DNA of 6,598 bases from an uncultured Lachnospiraceae bacterium (GTDB taxonomy: Bacteria; Bacillota_A; Clostridia; Lachnospirales; Lachnospiraceae), in contig CANOBT010000251.1 in the NCBI GenBank assembly GCA_947564305.1, positions 1 to 6,598 of the forward strand, in the 5' to 3' direction. Of this stretch, positions 1-5,730 are shown piece after piece (position 1 is the first letter of the stretch; every line of letters begins with the position of its first letter). The notes under the pieces were generated by a model that had not been told where the DNA came from, made no database searches, and was given only the letters and a program-made list of their open reading frames with translations. Position numbers and translations under genes: made by a program.

Positions 1-1
1 C

Positions 2-76
2 AATGAACAGCTTAAATACAGTAACTATGTGGCTTTCAGCTACTTTCACTGTACAGCGGTGAATAATTCAGGATAA
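2..76 (+). CDS. Possible C-terminal tail of an ORF entering from the left
   Basis: The frame beginning at position 2 is open from the window edge and ends in TAA at 74-76, giving about 24 residues ending ...HCTAVNNSG. No domain can be recognised from so short a piece. A second frame (from position 3, stop at 60-62) is also open, so the choice of frame is weak. If real, this tail lies 37 bases upstream of the next gene and on the same strand, so the two could share an operon. No function is proposed. Confidence 0.25.
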   Translation, partial: NEQLKYSNYVAFSYFHCTAVNNSG

Positions 77-113
77 ATTATATTACGAAAGAGGAAAGTT
101 AAATGTTGAGGTT

Positions 114-575
114 ATGTCAGGCTTTGCACATTTAGCAGACATAGATTGTGAGAAATTATTGGGTGTCAGAAAAAATGTACATGATTTTCGCACAAAATAC
201 GGTCATTATTTGGATAAGGCGCATGATAAGAAGATTAGTCAGCGTTGCCGCTTTTGGTTCTATGCGAAGATATCTAAAGAAGAATCAGAAAATGAAAATG
301 ATTGGGATATTTGTGTATCAGCCATTTTGAATGAGGCTTTTGACTCTTTGGAAGCAGTTAAAAAAGTATTAGGCATAGTTGTAGAAAAGGATGAAAAATT
401 GCTATATCAGCAGTGGTGGATAAAACAAAAAAGAAATATCCCCAAATATAGAAAAATTGCTATGTTAGATGAGATAAAATTGCTATACCAATTACCCTAT
501 GATTCTGAGATTTTTTATCAAAGGAATCAGAAGCAATTTGATATGGTATTAGGAATTTTGGATTTTTCCGATTAA
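114..575 (+). CDS. Hypothetical protein, 153 aa, AT-rich, unrecognised
   Basis: I do not recognise this family. The product is charged, rich in Lys, Glu, Asp and aromatic residues, and has no signal peptide or membrane segment, so it is probably cytosolic. A central acidic stretch (about residues 55-65) is followed by a helical, tryptophan-containing part (QQWWIKQKR near residue 100) and an acidic C-terminus. The start is uncertain. ATG 114 is the only in-frame ATG, but its only nearby purine motif (GAGG at 108-111) sits 2 nt away. The good Shine-Dalgarno-like GAGGAAAG at 91-98 is instead spaced for ATG 103, which opens a 10-codon ORF in another frame. The gene is clearly AT-richer than leuA and guaA, which suggests accessory origin. 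It ends 15 nt before the next small ORF on the same strand. Confidence 0.55.
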   Translation: MSGFAHLADIDCEKLLGVRKNVHDFRTKYGHYLDKAHDKKISQRCRFWFYAKISKEESENENDWDICVSAILNEAFDSLEAVKKVLGIVVEKDEKLLYQQWWIKQKRNIPKYRKIAMLDEIKLLYQLPYDSEIFYQRNQKQFDMVLGILDFSD

Positions 576-590
576 TCTAAGATTGAACCT

Positions 591-791
591 ATGCTAAGGA
601 AACAATATGAAATTATTGTTTTGGCGGTAGATATATACCCATTGCCCATTTTAGGGAAAGAGGTATCGGAAAAGTATGGCATTTCAGGAAAACAGTTAGA
701 AATAATCATGAAGAAGGTCAAGGATTATTATAATAATCATCCCAACATTGAAAAAGAGGAGTTGATGTTTTACATAGAAAGTATTTTATGA
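591..791 (+). CDS. Small hypothetical protein, 66 aa
   Basis: I do not recognise this family. The product has a hydrophobic N-terminal third (EIIVLAVDIYPLPILG) too short and interrupted to be a convincing membrane span. After it comes KEVSEKYGISGKQLEIIMKK, which has the rhythm of a small helix-turn-helix (helix, Gly-Ile-Ser turn, helix), and then a Lys/Glu-rich helical tail. The HTH reading is only a suggestion. No good ribosome binding site precedes ATG 591. Because it begins 15 nt after the stop of the 153-aa gene, it may be translated by coupling. It shares that gene's AT-rich composition, so both may have been acquired together. Confidence 0.45.
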   Translation: MLRKQYEIIVLAVDIYPLPILGKEVSEKYGISGKQLEIIMKKVKDYYNNHPNIEKEELMFYIESIL

Positions 792-971
792 TAGGGCAAA
801 TATGAGGTTTTCAATATTTTATAATGGATTTTTTGATAAGAATATTTTTATTTTCTGTGCCATGAAGCCTTTGTAGATAAGCTTAAATTTATCATAGGAT
901 GATTACGAAATGGCATAAGAGAAAGTAGCAGGTTTATTATTTTCTGCGGATGCAGGAATGTATGAAGCGTT
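792..971. other. AT-rich intergenic stretch, no gene supported
   Basis: No ORF here has a believable start and ribosome binding site. A short open stretch at 840-902 (+) reads ...CHEAFVDKLKFIIG and stops at TGA 900-902. It has the look of a protein C-terminus, but a stop at 837-839 precedes it, so at most it is a degraded gene tail. The opposite strand is also open across much of this region, without a supported start. Poly-T patches at 829-834 and 845-849 lack a strong preceding hairpin. Confidence 0.4.
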
Positions 972-1001
972 GTCATAACTGCCGGGAATCCCTCATACAT
1001 T
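972..1001 (+). promoter_or_regulatory. Sigma-E-type sporulation promoter of spoIIID
   Basis: GTCATAAC at 972-979 and CATACATT at 994-1001 are separated by 14 nt. The Bacillus sigma-E consensus is a -35 like GTCATATT and a -10 like CATACAMT with 13-15 nt between, so both boxes and the spacing fit well. The predicted transcript would start near 1008, about 24 nt before the spoIIID start codon. In Bacillus subtilis spoIIID is a sigma-E gene expressed in the mother cell, which agrees with this site. Confidence 0.72.
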
Positions 1002-1025
1002 ATAAAAAAAGCAGTGTATGAGGGA
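989..1025 (+). promoter_or_regulatory. 11-bp perfect inverted repeat spanning the sigma-E -10 and the spoIIID ribosome binding site
   Basis: TCCCTCATACA at 989-999 is exactly complementary to TGTATGAGGGA at 1015-1025, with a 15-nt loop. The left arm contains most of the -10 element (CATACA). The right arm contains the Shine-Dalgarno GAGGG (1020-1024). In any RNA reading in from upstream, the hairpin would hide the ribosome binding site. RNA started by sigma-E near 1008 would lack the left arm and leave the site free. A DNA-level operator role is equally possible. Confidence 0.6.
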
Positions 1026-1031
1026 ATTTCG

Positions 1032-1292
1032 TTGAAAGGATACATAGAAGAGCGGGCGATTAATATTGCTAATTATATAATTGAGGAGAATGCCACGGTG
1101 CGGCAGACGGCTAAAAAGTTTGGTATTAGCAAAAGTACCGTACATAAAGACGTAACAGAACGGTTAGTTCAGATTAATCCTGCCCTTGCCGCCCAGGCAC
1201 GGAAAGTGCTGGATGTGAATAAATCGGAGCGGCATATCCGGGGAGGCTTGGCCACAAGAGAAAAATACCTTCATCAAAAAGGGGCTGTCTGA
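1032..1292 (+). CDS. spoIIID: Sporulation transcriptional regulator SpoIIID
   Basis: Small DNA-binding protein that switches mother-cell genes on or off between the sigma-E and sigma-K phases of sporulation. The 86-aa product follows the family along its length. An N-terminal YIEERAINIANYI helix leads to the helix-turn-helix with TVRQTAKKFGISKSTVHKDV, nearly the signature of SpoIIID. It is followed by ERLxxINPxLA and the basic C-terminal SERHIRGGLATREKY used for DNA contact. I chose TTG 1032 because GAGGG (1020-1024) lies 7 nt upstream and because MKGYIEERA fits the usual family N-terminus. A GTG at 1014 would add six residues but has no ribosome binding site and would lie before the Shine-Dalgarno. 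Transcription is likely from the sigma-E promoter at 972-1001. It is probably monocistronic, since the next gene has its own leader. Confidence 0.95.
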   Translation: MKGYIEERAINIANYIIEENATVRQTAKKFGISKSTVHKDVTERLVQINPALAAQARKVLDVNKSERHIRGGLATREKYLHQKGAV

Positions 1293-1302
1293 GAGCAGCT
1301 CC
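1281..1302. terminator. Hairpin over the spoIIID stop codon, possible weak terminator
   Basis: GGGGCTG (1281-1287) pairs with CAGCTCC (1296-1302), seven pairs with one G-U, with the TGA stop in the loop. On the + strand no T-run follows, so intrinsic termination of spoIIID is doubtful. On the - strand the hairpin is followed by TTTTTGATG (from the A-run at 1276-1280), so it reads better as a leftward terminator, though no leftward gene is seen here. Confidence 0.35.
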
Positions 1303-1347
1303 TTGAAAAAGATAAAATATATCAATAAAAATGATTAAATTTATCAC

Positions 1348-1376
1348 TATACAAGATGTTTTTTGTGTGTTAAGAT
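1348..1376 (+). promoter_or_regulatory. Candidate sigma-A promoter for the leuA T-box leader
   Basis: TATACA (1348-1353) and TAAGAT (1371-1376) are 17 nt apart and each matches four of six consensus positions. A start near 1383 would put the RNA 5' end a few bases before the base of T-box Stem I, which is the main argument for this pair. The matches are mediocre. Confidence 0.4.
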
Positions 1377-1508
1377 AAGACACGTGAAAAGCGAAGAAGA
1401 GGAATAGTAGCTGCGGCGGAGCTTACAGAGAGCCACTGGTGGTGGAAAGTGGCAGCATCAAAACAGTGAACTGGCCTTGGAGCTTCCGGCTGAAAGAAAA
1501 CGAACCAG

Positions 1509-1620
1509 AGCAGGCAATGCCAAGCAGAAGGAGTGGACCCAAGCAGGCAATGCCGGGCAGAAGGAGTGGACCCAAGCAGGCAACGCCGGGCAGAGGGAAA
1601 ACAGACCCAAGCAGGGCAGG
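1509..1620 (+). repeat. 33-nt tandem repeat, about 3.3 copies, inside the T-box leader
   Basis: Copies begin at 1509, 1542 and 1575, exactly 33 nt apart. A degenerate partial copy begins at 1610. Copies 1 and 2 differ only at three positions in the middle (CAA against GGG region). Copy 3 diverges in its second half and is 2 nt longer. Each full unit contains a small palindrome GGCAATGCC (GGCAACGCC in copy 3) and AGCAGG; copies 1 and 2 also contain GGAGTGGACCCA. The period is a multiple of three, so frames stay open, but there is no ribosome binding site and the stretch lies within a leader RNA. I therefore treat it as non-coding. Confidence 0.9.
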
Positions 1621-1757
1621 AACTGCTATGCAGGGGAGGAGTAAGCCAGGACGGGTTCTCCCGTTATAGGGATATGCATAAAATGGATGCCGGCAAGGGA
1701 GCAAGAAGCCGTTGATGGCAGGCATGGAGTGCAGATGAGGGCATGGAAACATGAAGC

Positions 1758-1796
1758 AGAGTGGTACCGCGCAGGATTGAACAATCTTTCGTCTCT
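1758..1796 (+). promoter_or_regulatory. T-box antiterminator element
   Basis: AGAG at 1758-1761 is complementary to CTCT at 1793-1796, enclosing the conserved TGGTACCGCG. This forms the antiterminator helix, with TGGT (1762-1765) as the tRNA acceptor-end binding bulge. The usual family form is AGGG paired with CCCT; here both sides are changed in a compensating way. The CTCT arm is also used by the competing terminator. Confidence 0.85.
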
Positions 1797-1834
1797 ATTA
1801 TCGTTGTGATAATGGATGTGGGGGATTTTTTTTT
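1783..1834 (+). terminator. T-box intrinsic terminator of the leuA leader
   Basis: A long hairpin pairs 1783-1802 with 1808-1827 around the loop GTTGT. It has a strong upper stem ATTATC/GATAAT and a lower stem rich in G-U pairs with one mismatch. Nine T residues follow at 1826-1834. The 5' arm overlaps the antiterminator, so the two structures exclude each other, as in other T-boxes. Confidence 0.88.
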
Positions 1835-1881
1835 GTTAAAAAATGACAAGTTACTACACAGTGAAAATTGCGGAGGAAAGA

Positions 1882-3888
1882 ATGATGGAGAATTTTGAAA
1901 AGTATCAGAGACAGTATTTTATGCCGCCCGAAGTCACTTATGACTGGGTGAAAAAAGAGTATATTACCGAGCCGCCTGTCTGGTGCAGCGTAGATCTGCG
2001 GGATGGCAACCAGGCCCTGATAGAGCCGATGAGCCTGGACGAGAAATTAGAGTTTTTCCAGCTTTTGGTGGACGTTGGGTTTAAAGAAATTGAAGTCGGG
2101 TTTCCTGCGGCTTCGGATACAGAATACAACTTCATGCGGGCGCTGATAGAAAGGAATATGATTCCAGACGACGTGACCGTCCAGGTGCTGACCCAGGCCA
2201 GGGAACATATCATCCGCAAGACGTTTGAGGCAGTGGAAGGCGCCCCTCATGCAGTTGTGCATTTATATAACTCGACATCTTTGGCGCAAAGAGAACAGGT
2301 ATTCCATAAGAGCAAAGATGAGATTAAGAAGATTGCCGTGGAGGGAGCGGCGCTGCTGAAAGAACTTGCAGACGAGACGGAAGGAAACTTTACATTTGAA
2401 TACAGCCCGGAAAGTTTTTCCGGGACGGAAGTCGATTACGCATTGGAGGTCTGCAACGCAGTGCTTGATGTGTGGAAACCCACGCCAGAGAAAAAGGCGA
2501 TTATAAATCTGCCAACCACAGTGGAAAATGCCATGCCCCATATTTTTGCCGGCCAGGTGGAGTATATGAGCAAGCATATGCGTTATCGTGAGAATGTCGT
2601 GCTTTCCCTCCATCCGCATAATGACCGCGGCGTTGGGATTTGCGATGCAGAATTTGGCATACTTGCCGGTGCGGACAGGATAGAGGGGACTTTGTTCGGA
2701 AACGGGGAGCGTACAGGGAACGTGGACATTGTGACTCTTGCCATGAATATGTTTTCTCATGGCGTAGACCCGAAACTGGATTTCAGCAATATGTCGAAAA
2801 TTGCAGAGACATTTGAACGTTGCACACGTATGCAGGTTTCACCGCGACAGCCCTATGCGGGGGAATTGGTGTTTACGGCATTTTCCGGTTCACATCAGGA
2901 CGCGATTGCCAAAGGCATGGCCTGCCGGGAAAAGAATATGCAGGGGCCATGGACAGTGCCCTATTTGCCAATCGATCCCAAGGATGTCGGGCGTACCTAT
3001 GATTCAGACGTCATCCGCATCAACAGCCAGTCAGGCAAGGGAGGCGTCGCCTATATCCTGAAACAGAATTATGGAATCACAATACCAGAGAAAATGCGCG
3101 AGGAAGTGGGCTACACGGTAAAAGGGGTTTCAGACCGTCGGCATATGGAATTATCCCCAGAATTAGTCTATCAGATTTTCGAGGAGCATTATGTAAATAA
3201 TATGCCTCATTTCCAAATCCCGGAATGCCATTTCAAACAGAAAAAAGATGGTATTGTAGCCGAAGCTGCGCTTTCTCATGGGGGACAGGTTCTTGCAGTC
3301 ACCGGCAATGGAAATGGCCGCCTGGATGCGGTAAGCAATGCGCTGAAACAGTATTTTAACATTAGTTATGAGCTGTCTGTCTATGAAGAACATTCCCTGT
3401 CTCGCGGATCATCTGCCAAGGCCGTATCCTATGTAGGAATTTCCTGCAATAACCAGCTTTATTGGGGTGTAGGAGTAGATGAGGATATTATTTCTTCTTC
3501 TATCGAGGCATTGTGCGTGGCAGTGAACAAACTGGAGCATATTGAAAATACAAAGCAGTGCCGGGATGAACGGCTGAATGAAATAATGAATTATATCCAG
3601 GAGAATTATCTTACTGTGACGTTGGATGAGCTGGCAGAAAAGCTTCATCTGTCAAAACCTTATCTGTCAAAATACATTAAGGAAAAATCAGGCAAGACAT
3701 TTGGTGAGATTGTAAAAAACGTCCGCATGAAAAAAGCACGCACGCTGCTGAAGAATACCAGCATGACGGTGGAAAGCATTGCAGACAGCGTAGGATATCA
3801 GAACGTGGAGCATTTTAACCGCCTGTTTAAAAAGAAATATGACTTGACCCCTGTGCAGTACCGAAACAGCAAGCAAGGGACTAAGTAA
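1882..3888 (+). CDS. leuA: 2-isopropylmalate synthase fused to a C-terminal AraC-type DNA-binding domain
   Basis: First committed step of leucine synthesis: acetyl-CoA plus 2-oxoisovalerate give 2-isopropylmalate, in the cytosol. Numbering from ATG 1882 (668 aa), the catalytic TIM barrel has [10 protein letters not shown] (35-44; Arg40, metal ligand Asp41), HPHND (His244, His246) and [10 protein letters not shown] (Asn280). This is the metal-binding set of long-form LeuA, with nearly the spacing of the Mycobacterium enzyme. FSGSHQDAI is at 334-342. The leucine-binding regulatory domain follows at about 427-552 ([26 protein letters not shown]). Then, after a short linker, 563-664 is a full AraC/XylS DNA-binding domain. 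Its first HTH is near 577-607 and its second near 628-661, with [23 protein letters not shown] 1882 (or the adjacent ATG 1885) follows GGAGG at 1872-1876. ATG 1843 has no ribosome binding site and directly follows the terminator. Expression should be set by the leucine T-box. No leuB, leuC or leuD follows. Confidence 0.95.
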   Translation: MMENFEKYQRQYFMPPEVTYDWVKKEYITEPPVWCSVDLRDGNQALIEPMSLDEKLEFFQLLVDVGFKEIEVGFPAASDTEYNFMRALIERNMIPDDVTVQVLTQAREHIIRKTFEAVEGAPHAVVHLYNSTSLAQREQVFHKSKDEIKKIAVEGAALLKELADETEGNFTFEYSPESFSGTEVDYALEVCNAVLDVWKPTPEKKAIINLPTTVENAMPHIFAGQVEYMSKHMRYRENVVLSLHPHNDRGVGICDAEFGILAGADRIEGTLFGNGERTGNVDIVTLAMNMFSHGVDPKLDFSNMSKIAETFERCTRMQVSPRQPYAGELVFTAFSGSHQDAIAKGMACREKNMQGPWTVPYLPIDPKDVGRTYDSDVIRINSQSGKGGVAYILKQNYGITIPEKMREEVGYTVKGVSDRRHMELSPELVYQIFEEHYVNNMPHFQIPECHFKQKKDGIVAEAALSHGGQVLAVTGNGNGRLDAVSNALKQYFNISYELSVYEEHSLSRGSSAKAVSYVGISCNNQLYWGVGVDEDIISSSIEALCVAVNKLEHIENTKQCRDERLNEIMNYIQENYLTVTLDELAEKLHLSKPYLSKYIKEKSGKTFGEIVKNVRMKKARTLLKNTSMTVESIADSVGYQNVEHFNRLFKKKYDLTPVQYRNSKQGTK

Positions 3889-3899
3889 AAGATTTTAAT

Positions 3900-3912
3900 G
3901 AGAGATTTCTCT
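3900..3912. repeat. Short palindrome abutting the guaA -35 box
   Basis: AGAG (3901-3904), ATTT, CTCT (3909-3912) forms a small perfect dyad whose last base is the first base of the guaA -35 hexamer. No T-run follows, so it is not an intrinsic terminator for leuA. It could be a protein-binding site, but four-base arms can arise by chance. Confidence 0.25.
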
Positions 3913-3940
3913 TGTAAATATGTGTCTTGTCCTTTATAAT
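3912..3940 (+). promoter_or_regulatory. Sigma-A promoter of guaA
   Basis: TTGTAA (3912-3917) and a perfect TATAAT (3935-3940) are separated by 17 nt. Transcription would begin near 3947 and give a leader of about 70 nt before the start codon. Because no convincing terminator lies after leuA, some guaA message could also come from leuA read-through. I saw no purine riboswitch in the leader, only a weak GGCA/TGCC hairpin (3975-3986). Confidence 0.7.
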
Positions 3941-4016
3941 AGGAAAAAGATATGCGAATATTTCACGGTGTTTCGGCAAAGTTGCCTGAATACGGAAAAT
4001 ACAGGAGGAAAAAGCC

Positions 4017-5558
4017 TTGGAAAAAGAGACAGTAATCGTTCTTGATTTTGGCGGACAATATAATCAGCTTATTGCCCGGCGTGTGCGGGAATGCAATGTG
4101 TACTGCGAAGTGAAGCCATACACCATGAGTCTGGATGAAATTAAAGCGATGCAGCCGAGAGGCATTATTTTTACGGGAGGGCCTAACAGTGTTTATGCCG
4201 AGACATCACCGGGGTATCAGAAAGAAATTTTCGAATTGGGAATCCCGATTCTTGGGATTTGTTATGGCTCACAGCTGATAGCGGATTCTTTGGGCGGAGT
4301 GGTTAAGACAGCTCCGGTCAGCGAGTATGGGCATACGGAAGTGGAAATTGATATGGAAGACGTGATTTTTGAGGGAGTGTCTCTCAAGACCGTCTGCTGG
4401 ATGAGCCATACAGATTATATAGAGACAGTCCCGGAAGGTTTTCAGGTTACAGCGCACACGTCCGTGTGTCCCGTTGCGGCAATGTCCTGCCCGGAGCGCA
4501 AGCTGTATGCTACGCAGTTTCATCCTGAGGTTATGCACACCACTGAGGGGATGAAGATGCTGTCTAATTTTGTCCATAAGGTTTGCGGCTGCGCTGGTGA
4601 CTGGAAGATGGATTCTTTTGTAGAGACAACAATCGCGGATCTTCGTGAGCGAATTGGAGATGGCAAAGTACTTTGTGCATTGTCGGGCGGCGTGGATTCT
4701 TCCGTTGCGGCCGTGCTGCTTTCCAAAGCAGTTGGCAAGCAGCTGACGTGCGTATTCGTCGACCATGGGCTCCTGCGTAAAAATGAGGGGGATGAAGTAG
4801 AGGCCGTGTTCGGCCCGTCCGGGGCTTATGAGCTTAATTTCATCCGTGTGAATGCACAGCAGCGGTATTATGATAAATTGAAAGGTGTGACGGAGCCAGA
4901 AGAAAAGCGAAAGATTATTGGCGCGGAATTTATCCGTGTATTCGAAGAGGAGGCCAAGAAAATCGGAGCGGTGGATTTCCTTGTGCAAGGTACGATTTAC
5001 CCAGATGTCATCGAATCTGGCCTTGGAAAGTCTGCAGTTATCAAGTCCCATCACAATGTGGGTGGTCTTCCGGATGTGGTGGATTTTAAAGAAATTATTG
5101 AGCCGCTCCGTATGCTTTTCAAAGACGAAGTGCGCAAAGCCGGGCTGGAGCTTGGCATCCCGGAACACCTGGTGTTCCGTCAGCCGTTCCCTGGGCCAGG
5201 GCTTGGCATCCGTATTATCGGGGAAGTGACGGAAGAAAAGGTAAAGATTGTCCAGGAAGCGGACTACATTTACCGGGAAGAGATTGCCAGGGCCGGATTG
5301 GACAAAGGCTTGGGGCAGTATTTTGCGGCTTTGACCAATATGCGTTCGGTAGGAGTGATGGGGGATTTTCGAACTTATGATTATGCTGTGGCACTCCGGG
5401 CAGTGAATACATCCGACTTCATGACGGCAGAGGCGGCACAGCTGCCGTGGGAGGTGCTGCATAAGGTGACAAACCGGATTGTAAATGAGGTTAAGGGGGT
5501 TAATCGGGTAGTTTATGATTGTACGGGGAAACCGCCGGGGACGATTGAGTTCGAATAA
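4017..5558 (+). CDS. guaA: GMP synthase (glutamine-hydrolysing)
   Basis: Converts XMP to GMP using ATP and ammonia taken from glutamine; last step of guanine nucleotide synthesis, cytosolic. The 513-aa length is normal for the single-chain bacterial enzyme. The N-terminal class I glutamine amidotransferase domain (about 1-190) has [15 protein letters not shown], the nucleophile Cys82 in GICYGSQ, and His169 and Glu171 in QFHPEV. The ATP-pyrophosphatase domain begins with the P-loop LSGGVDSSV (222-230) and continues with VDHGLLR and [12 protein letters not shown]. The C-terminal dimerisation domain ends [11 protein letters not shown]. The TTG start at 4017 is supported by AGGAGG (4003-4008) 8 nt upstream, and the next residues match the family N-terminus. 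The last residues are usually IEWE in this family as I know it. Here they are IEFE, perhaps because the 3' end was rebuilt by the element inserted downstream. Confidence 0.97.
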   Translation: MEKETVIVLDFGGQYNQLIARRVRECNVYCEVKPYTMSLDEIKAMQPRGIIFTGGPNSVYAETSPGYQKEIFELGIPILGICYGSQLIADSLGGVVKTAPVSEYGHTEVEIDMEDVIFEGVSLKTVCWMSHTDYIETVPEGFQVTAHTSVCPVAAMSCPERKLYATQFHPEVMHTTEGMKMLSNFVHKVCGCAGDWKMDSFVETTIADLRERIGDGKVLCALSGGVDSSVAAVLLSKAVGKQLTCVFVDHGLLRKNEGDEVEAVFGPSGAYELNFIRVNAQQRYYDKLKGVTEPEEKRKIIGAEFIRVFEEEAKKIGAVDFLVQGTIYPDVIESGLGKSAVIKSHHNVGGLPDVVDFKEIIEPLRMLFKDEVRKAGLELGIPEHLVFRQPFPGPGLGIRIIGEVTEEKVKIVQEADYIYREEIARAGLDKGLGQYFAALTNMRSVGVMGDFRTYDYAVALRAVNTSDFMTAEAAQLPWEVLHKVTNRIVNEVKGVNRVVYDCTGKPPGTIEFE

Positions 5559-5559
5559 A

Positions 5560-5574
5560 CAAAAATGCTTAGTA
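5560..5574 (+). repeat. Motif CAAAAATGYTTAGTA at the guaA junction, repeated in the element control region
   Basis: CAAAAATGCTTAGTA at 5560-5574 matches 14 of 15 positions at 6435-6449 and 12 of 15 at 6462-6476. One copy sits directly after the guaA stop, and the other two are in and just after the rightward promoter. This fits a protein-binding site of an element-encoded factor (recombinase, excisionase or repressor) present at the att junction and in the control region. Confidence 0.5.
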
Positions 5575-5616
5575 AACCCAGTGTTTATGCGGGTTTGCGG
5601 GCTTTGGAAAGGTCTT

Positions 5617-5636
5617 TTGATAACAAATTGATAACA
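5617..5636 (+). repeat. Two direct TTGATAACA repeats, 11-bp period
   Basis: TTGATAACA occurs at 5617-5625 and again at 5628-5636, a spacing of 11 bp, so both copies face the same side of the helix. Such short, in-phase direct repeats close to an integration junction resemble arm-type sites for tyrosine integrases or excisionases. The position, about 60 bp inside the presumed element end, fits. Confidence 0.45.
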
Positions 5637-5730
5637 GTCGTTTGAGTGCGATTATTCTTACTGTCAAGTGGTTTGTTGGTGGGGGAATGATTTGCAAGAG
5701 GTTTGGACGGCTGAAATAAATCCATATTAG

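Larger units (their letters stand above)
1391..1834 (+). ncRNA. T-box riboswitch, leucine (CUG specifier), upstream of leuA
   Basis: The leader RNA senses uncharged tRNA and lets transcription continue into leuA when leucyl-tRNA is short. Stem I spans about 1393-1486. Basal pairing is GAAG (1393-1396) with CTTC (1483-1486) and GAGG (1399-1402) with CCTT (1475-1478). The specifier-loop S-turn AGTA is at 1406-1409. The distal part has AGAGAG (1427-1432) and a perfect GCCACT/AGTGGC stem (1432-1437 with 1448-1453). In the specifier loop, GAA-CTG-GCC places CTG at 1471-1473, a leucine codon matching the downstream gene. The T-box core AGAGTGGTACCGCG is at 1758-1771. Its TGGT bulge can pair with the ACCA end expected of tRNA-Leu. 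The stretch between Stem I and the core (about 270 nt) is unusually long and carries a 33-nt tandem repeat. Confidence 0.94.

Noticed and set aside
848..1045. Minus-strand 65-codon ORF upstream of spoIIID
   Set aside because: It overlaps the spoIIID promoter and start, has no ribosome binding site, and the product shows no domain.
1509..1620. CRISPR array
   Set aside because: The copies abut one another with no unique spacers and sit within a riboswitch leader; no cas genes are present.
1439..1669. Open frame with repeated Gly-Pro-Lys-Gln-Ala units over the tandem repeats
   Set aside because: No ribosome binding site; it overlaps T-box Stem I and linker. The open frame follows from a repeat period divisible by three.
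1423..1752. Minus-strand 109-codon frame rich in Leu, Pro and Gly
   Set aside because: Antisense shadow of the repeated leader RNA, no ribosome binding site, low-complexity product.
1843..1881. Earlier leuA start at ATG 1843
   Set aside because: It sits 9 nt after the T-box terminator T-run without a Shine-Dalgarno. ATG 1882/1885 has GGAGG at good spacing and fits the usual LeuA N-terminus.
3889..3920. Intrinsic terminator after leuA
   Set aside because: The AGAG/CTCT stem is only four pairs and is not followed by a T-run.
3941..4016. Purine-type riboswitch in the guaA leader
   Set aside because: The leader is only about 70 nt and lacks the conserved purine-aptamer core and any terminator; only a weak hairpin is present.
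4269..5462. Long open frame (397 codons) on the minus strand across guaA
   Set aside because: It lies wholly antisense to guaA, which has all catalytic motifs. Its product is rich in His, Arg and Cys with no recognisable domain, as expected for a shadow frame.
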